Positions 61,223 to 64,000 of a DNA stretch of 64,000 nucleotides are shown here, piece by piece. The position numbers and the translations under genes are program-made. Numbering within the stretch: the stretch's first letter is position 1; every line of letters starts with the position of its first letter. The stretch is from Bacillota bacterium (GTDB taxonomy: Bacteria > Bacillota > Clostridia > Peptostreptococcales > Anaerovoracaceae): positions 1-64,000 of the forward strand of contig JAEZLP010000013.1 in the NCBI GenBank assembly GCA_023415235.1, written 5' to 3'. The notes below the pieces were generated by a model. That model saw only the letters and a program-made list of their open reading frames with translations, had not been told where the DNA came from and did no database searches.

Positions 61223-61238
61223 TGCAATGGTTGTGCCA
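61223..61238 (-). promoter_or_regulatory. Sigma-54 (-24/-12) promoter
   Basis: On the minus strand TGGCACAACCATTGCA carries the full -24 TGGCAC, five bases and -12 TTGCA, the textbook RpoN arrangement. It lies 54 bases before the aldehyde dehydrogenase start codon and next to a gene for a sigma-54 activator. Confidence 0.9.
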
Positions 61239-61270
61239 AAACTATGAATGATTATGAAAAATAATGTTGA

Positions 61271-61335
61271 GGGCCTGAAAGCGTTGAAATCGTTGAAAGG
61301 AATGACTGGGCAACGACTTGAACGCCAAGCGGCCC
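61271..61335. promoter_or_regulatory. Inverted repeat, probable activator-binding site
   Basis: GCGTTGAAATCGTTG (61281-61295) and CAACGACTTGAACGC (61311-61325) are inverted copies with two mismatches. Outside them GGGCC (61271) and GGCCC (61331) extend the symmetry. The centre is about 75 bases upstream of the -12 box, the usual distance for enhancer sites of sigma-54 activators. Confidence 0.65.
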
Positions 61336-61392
61336 AATCATTGATGGAAGATCTTGGGGGAATAACCAGGATCTCTGATGCAATTATGAATC

Positions 61393-61425
61393 AAAAAAGC
61401 GAACTAAACTAGTTACAGTCCGCTT
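61393..61425 (-). terminator. Terminator of the sigma-54 activator gene
   Basis: On the minus strand AAGCGGACT and AGTTCGCTT pair with one mismatch, followed by TTTTGATT. Confidence 0.65.
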
Positions 61426-61477
61426 AATTGTCCAATTCACTGTTGTTTCGACGCGATACAAAAATGAATCAACGATT

Positions 61478-62860
61478 CTATTCTGTATCGGCAATGGAGT
61501 GTTTCCGGAGTTTACGCACTACGGTAGGTTGGCTAATTCCCAGGGCTTTCGCCATTGCACGGGTTGTTTTATACTGTTCCTGGGCTTTCAGCAGGATTTC
61601 ACGTTCTGCATGGTTCATGGCTTCACTCAGGCTTTTTGAGGTGGATTTCCCCAGGGCTTCGACGCCGTTGGCAGCTTCATAGATAAAGCTTGGAAGGTTT
61701 TCAGGCTGAATCACTGTACCTTTTGTGGTGATGACAAGCCGCTCTATGATATTCTGAAGCTCGCGGACATTGCCGGGCCAGGGGTATTTCATAAGTATTG
61801 CAATTGTTTTGGAATCAATATCCTTATGTTCTTTCATCTTTATATTAATCCGATTTAAGAAGATTCGGATCATGGGGATGATATCCTCAGGCCGCTCCCG
61901 AAGAGGGGGGATGCTGATGGGCACCACATTCAGCCTGTAGTAAAGGTCCTCACGGAACTTTCCTTCGTGGACCAGAGACATCAAATCCTGATTGGTTGCG
62001 GAGATAATTCGTACGTTGATCGGGATGCTTTCCACGCCGCCTACTCTCGTGATCTCCCTTTCCTGAATAACCTGAAGCAGCTTGACCTGAAGATTATGGG
62101 GAAGCTCCGATATTTCGTCCAGGAAGATGGTTCCCTTGTTCGCAGTCTCAAAGAGACCTTTTTTCCCATCCTTTCGGGAACCGGTAAAGGCGCCGCTTTC
62201 ATATCCGAACAGCTCGGATTCGATAAGATTTTCAGGAATTGCCCCGCAGTTGACCTTAACAAAGGGGAAATCTCTTCGGCTGCCGTTTTCATGGAGCAGC
62301 TTTGCGATCACTCCCTTGCCCACTCCGGATTCTCCCGTGAGCAGTACTGTGGAATCCACGTCAGACAACCTTTTCGTAAGCTGGATCACGTTGCACATGG
62401 AAGGACTGTTGGCAATAATATCATTGAAGCCTTCCTGGGCATTCAGAACCGACAGCGTGTTCTGGATGCTTTCCAGCTGATTCTGCAAATTGATCAACTC
62501 CGTAATGTCATGGGTGGTTGTTATGATCTTGCTCATATTGTTATCGGCATCCATAATGGGAATCCCGGTGGTTAGCAGTCTTTTTCCGTCCTTGTTTTCG
62601 TGTATGGTACTGACTTCCTTTTTCTGTTCCATCACGATCCGGGCGACAGAAGGAGTGAAGATGCCTTCACTCTCAAGGAAGGATACATGTTTTCCGATGA
62701 CATCCTTCCGTTTTATCTTGTAAAGCTCTTCACTGGCCTTGTTGATCCAGATGGTGTAACCCTGAGCGTCATCGATGAAAATGGCATCACTGATGCTGTC
62801 AAGAATAGGGATCAGTTCATCGATCGACAGGGTGGATAGAGCATTTCTTCCATTGGCCAT
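61478..62860 (-). CDS. PAS-domain sigma-54-dependent transcriptional activator
   Basis: A 460-residue enhancer-binding protein. An N-terminal PAS domain (residues about 15-125, SISDAIFIDDAQGYTIWINK) should sense a ligand. The AAA+ core has Walker A GESGVGKGVIAK, the sigma-54 contact loop GAFTGSRKDGKKG, Walker B GTIFLDEISELP and the arginine region FREDLYYRLNVVPI. The C-terminal helix-turn-helix TTRAMAKALGISQPTVVRKL resembles TyrR/Fis-type ends. It probably binds the inverted repeat downstream and activates the aldehyde dehydrogenase promoter. AAGGAG precedes the ATG; its own promoter is of sigma-A type. Confidence 0.94.
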   Translation of the reverse strand: MANGRNALSTLSIDELIPILDSISDAIFIDDAQGYTIWINKASEELYKIKRKDVIGKHVSFLESEGIFTPSVARIVMEQKKEVSTIHENKDGKRLLTTGIPIMDADNNMSKIITTTHDITELINLQNQLESIQNTLSVLNAQEGFNDIIANSPSMCNVIQLTKRLSDVDSTVLLTGESGVGKGVIAKLLHENGSRRDFPFVKVNCGAIPENLIESELFGYESGAFTGSRKDGKKGLFETANKGTIFLDEISELPHNLQVKLLQVIQEREITRVGGVESIPINVRIISATNQDLMSLVHEGKFREDLYYRLNVVPISIPPLRERPEDIIPMIRIFLNRINIKMKEHKDIDSKTIAILMKYPWPGNVRELQNIIERLVITTKGTVIQPENLPSFIYEAANGVEALGKSTSKSLSEAMNHAEREILLKAQEQYKTTRAMAKALGISQPTVVRKLRKHSIADTE

Positions 62861-62917
62861 ATTTTTCTACTCCTTGAGGGACTAAATGTGTTAAGATGAT
62901 ACAGGATCTATATATTT

Positions 62918-62946
62918 ATCATATAATAAGAAAGCAAATTTATCAA
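62918..62946 (-). promoter_or_regulatory. Promoter of the activator gene
   Basis: On the minus strand TTGATA, exactly 17 bases, TATGAT (plus-strand 62918-62923), 58 bases before the start codon. The sequence from 62947 to 63030 shows nothing else. Confidence 0.55.
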
Positions 62947-63030
62947 TTAATAATAGGAGGCGGAACAAGCCGAATTTTCTGATAAGCGGTTCACGTTCTC
63001 CTCTCTGTTCGCGGATGATAAAGAAAATGG

Positions 63031-63059
63031 TTGACAAGTTGGCAATAGGATGGTAACAT
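63031..63059 (+). promoter_or_regulatory. Promoter of the infC operon
   Basis: A perfect TTGACA (63031-63036), exactly 17 bases, TAACAT (63054-63059). Confidence 0.8.
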
Positions 63060-63065
63060 GTTCGA

Positions 63066-63199
63066 GTAAACAAAGTAGAAGTAATCCGCTTCTCACCTTC
63101 GCGGCTGACGCTGCCGGGTTAAATAGGAATGAAACCGGATCGTTTGAAAAGGTTTGTTTTTATTGAAGCGGGTACGATTATCCGCTTTTTAGATTTTTT
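63066..63199 (+). ncRNA. infC leader with attenuator (L20 leader-like)
   Basis: The 5' leader of about 145 bases ends in a terminator: AGCGGGTA (63167-63174) and TATCCGCT (63179-63186) pair around CGAT and are followed by TTTTAGATTTTTT, right before the infC ribosome site. An upstream segment TCCGCTTC (63085-63092) can pair with GAAGCGGG instead, which would prevent the terminator. In Firmicutes the infC-rpmI-rplT operon is known to be attenuated through an L20-binding leader; this fits that arrangement. Confidence 0.65.
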
Positions 63200-63213
63200 G
63201 GGAGGTGCGAATC

Positions 63214-63729
63214 ATTAGCAAGGAAAATCAGATCAACGAAGAAATTCGTGATAAGGAATTGAGGGTTATCGATAGCGACGGAACGCAATTGGGCATCATG
63301 AGCCTGGATGAGGCGCTGAATCTGGCAATCGAGAAAAAGCTGGACCTGGTTAACATTGCTCCAACGGCAAAACCGCCGGTTTGCAAGATTCTTGATTACG
63401 GTAAGTACAGATATGAGCTTCAAAAGAAGGAAAAAGAGGCTAAGAAAAAGCAGAAGATCACGCAGGTGAAAGAAATTCGCCTAAGCACCTTTATCGAGGA
63501 ACATGATCTCGCTGTGAAAGCCAATAACGCTGCTAAATTCCTTAAGGAAGGAGACAAGGTAAAGGTCAGTCTTCGTTTCAAGGGAAGAGAAAAGGATTAT
63601 GCCAGCAAGGGACAGGATGTTATGACAAAATTTGTTGGATTTGTCTCCGATTCCGGCGTTGTGGAAAAGAAACCTGAGTTTGAAGGTAGAAGTTTGATCA
63701 TGATTTTAGCACCAAAGACGGATAAGTAA
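63214..63729 (+). CDS. infC: Translation initiation factor IF-3
   Basis: A 171-residue IF-3, which binds the 30S subunit, checks start codons and prevents premature 50S joining. The N-terminal domain has NEEIRDKELRVIDSDGTQLG, the linker is the Lys-rich YELQKKEKEAKKKQKITQ, and the C-terminal domain has KEIRLSTFIEEHDLAVKANN. I chose ATT at 63214 as start codon: GGGAGG ends eight bases before it, the protein then begins SKENQINEEI as in relatives, and AUU starts are established for infC in E. coli and Bacillus, where IF-3 limits its own synthesis. A GTG three codons upstream sits inside the ribosome site. Confidence 0.94.
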   Translation: MSKENQINEEIRDKELRVIDSDGTQLGIMSLDEALNLAIEKKLDLVNIAPTAKPPVCKILDYGKYRYELQKKEKEAKKKQKITQVKEIRLSTFIEEHDLAVKANNAAKFLKEGDKVKVSLRFKGREKDYASKGQDVMTKFVGFVSDSGVVEKKPEFEGRSLIMILAPKTDK

Positions 63730-63731
63730 CT

Positions 63732-63849
63732 ATTCTGTCGGCGCCTAAAGAGTCGGACAGAATGTATGACGATGAAAATCTATAAATCATAGATTTATGA
63801 TTTTCTAGCCTGAATTCTGTCAGCGCCTCTAAAGAGTCGGACAGAATGT
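63732..63849 (+). repeat. Two near-identical stem-loops flanking a third, between infC and rpmI
   Basis: Copy 1 (63732-63765) and copy 2 (63814-63849) each start ATTCTGTC and end GACAGAAT, giving a perfect 8-base stem around the shared internal CGCCT...TAAAGAGTCG; copy 2 has two extra bases. A third hairpin, GAAAATC...GATTTTC (63774-63805), lies between. No T-run follows, so these are not terminators. They may be binding sites for a ribosomal protein or processing signals. Confidence 0.75.
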
Positions 63850-63890
63850 CAAAAGGAATACTCGATAAAATGTAGGAGGAATTTTTTAAA

Positions 63891-64000
63891 ATGGCAAAAG
63901 CAAAGATGAAGTCTCATAGAGGAGCAAGCAAAAGATTTAAGTTGACCGGCACCGGTAAAGTAAAGAGAAACAAGGCATACAAGAGCCATATTCTTACAAA
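63891..64000 (+). CDS. rpmI: Ribosomal protein L35, 3' end outside the window
   Basis: The first 36 codons of L35, a small basic 50S protein of about 65 residues. MAKAKMKSHRGASKRFKLTG followed by TGKVKRNKAYKSHILT is the standard start. AGGAGG lies ten bases before the ATG. The gene follows infC in the conserved infC-rpmI-rplT order and is cut by the end of the window. Confidence 0.95.
   Translation, partial: MAKAKMKSHRGASKRFKLTGTGKVKRNKAYKSHILT

Noticed and set aside
1..64000. CRISPR arrays, IS elements, prophage genes or integrases
   Set aside because: No regularly spaced repeats, transposase or integrase motifs, or phage structural genes were seen on either strand; the 15-base tRNA copy at 23558 is inverted and not accompanied by an integrase.

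Overview
The window looks like a chromosomal stretch from a low-to-mid GC, spore-lineage anaerobic Firmicute of the class Clostridia, possibly near Anaerovoracaceae / Clostridiales family XIII (inference from gene style, not proven). Supporting signs: a eukaryote-like type 2 isoleucyl-tRNA synthetase, strong AGGAGG ribosome binding sites, a SpoVB-like flippase, Gram-positive LexA, PucR and YjdF families, basic membrane protein nucleoside ABC transporters, a tripartite tricarboxylate transporter and a sigma-54 enhancer-binding regulator. No rRNA, IS element, prophage or CRISPR array was found. The first 56 bases look like Illumina adapter read-through joined to a contig end, so ileS is cut at its 5' end by the assembly.

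Layout. 1-11 kb holds mostly plus-strand housekeeping and accessory enzymes: ileS, a decayed GyrI-like regulator, a QueG-like Fe-S protein, namA, an UppS-like prenyltransferase, an AP-superfamily protein with altered metal ligands, rlmN, a small P-loop protein, a HAD hydrolase, a DMT transporter and a CoA-type Nudix enzyme. 11-18 kb has a secreted CAP-domain protein, a Nit2-type amidase and a complete nucleoside ABC importer (lipoprotein, double ATPase, two permeases) with a structured leader. 18-23 kb is a tightly packed run: ygiQ, an orphan DNA methyltransferase, a YitT-family protein and a terpenoid-cyclase-fold protein, followed by tRNA-Arg(TCG). 23.6-28.8 kb is a codB-like / DUF917 / pepV cluster divergent from a pucR regulator; codB is frameshifted. 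28.9-32 kb has a secreted DUF6273 protein, tRNA-Arg(CCG), an orphan Nif11-type RiPP precursor and an S66 peptidase.

32-46 kb contains an S1-domain protein, a broken FRG-domain gene, a SpoVB-like flippase, an iron alcohol dehydrogenase, a YetF/DUF4363 pair, and a NarL-type two-component system followed by a lipoprotein and an ABC-2 exporter with two permeases. 45.5-46.4 kb has a YoaP-type gene remnant and yjdF with a structured leader. 46.4-51.7 kb is an apparently self-regulated five-gene operon: LacI regulator, MBL-fold hydrolase and TctC-TctB-TctA. 51.9-55.5 kb has a cell-wall amidase and a MoxR/VWA pair. 55.6-57.2 kb has two short-chain dehydrogenases. 57.4-58.2 kb is lexA with a LexA box on its promoter.

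58.3-62.9 kb is a catabolic module on the minus strand: a PAS/sigma-54 activator, then a class III aminotransferase and a SauS-like acylating aldehyde dehydrogenase behind a textbook -24/-12 promoter with an inverted repeat where an activator would bind. The end is the infC-rpmI operon with a leader that has an attenuator-like terminator, an ATT start codon for infC, and two near-identical stem-loops between infC and rpmI.

The most interesting items are the orphan Nif11 RiPP precursor, the sigma-54 aminotransferase/aldehyde dehydrogenase module, the LacI-MBL-TctCBA operon, the frameshifted codB joined in frame to DUF917, the infC/rpmI RNA elements, and an inverted exact copy of a tRNA T-arm beside tRNA-Arg(TCG). 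Nothing here can be shown from sequence alone to be a wholly new system.
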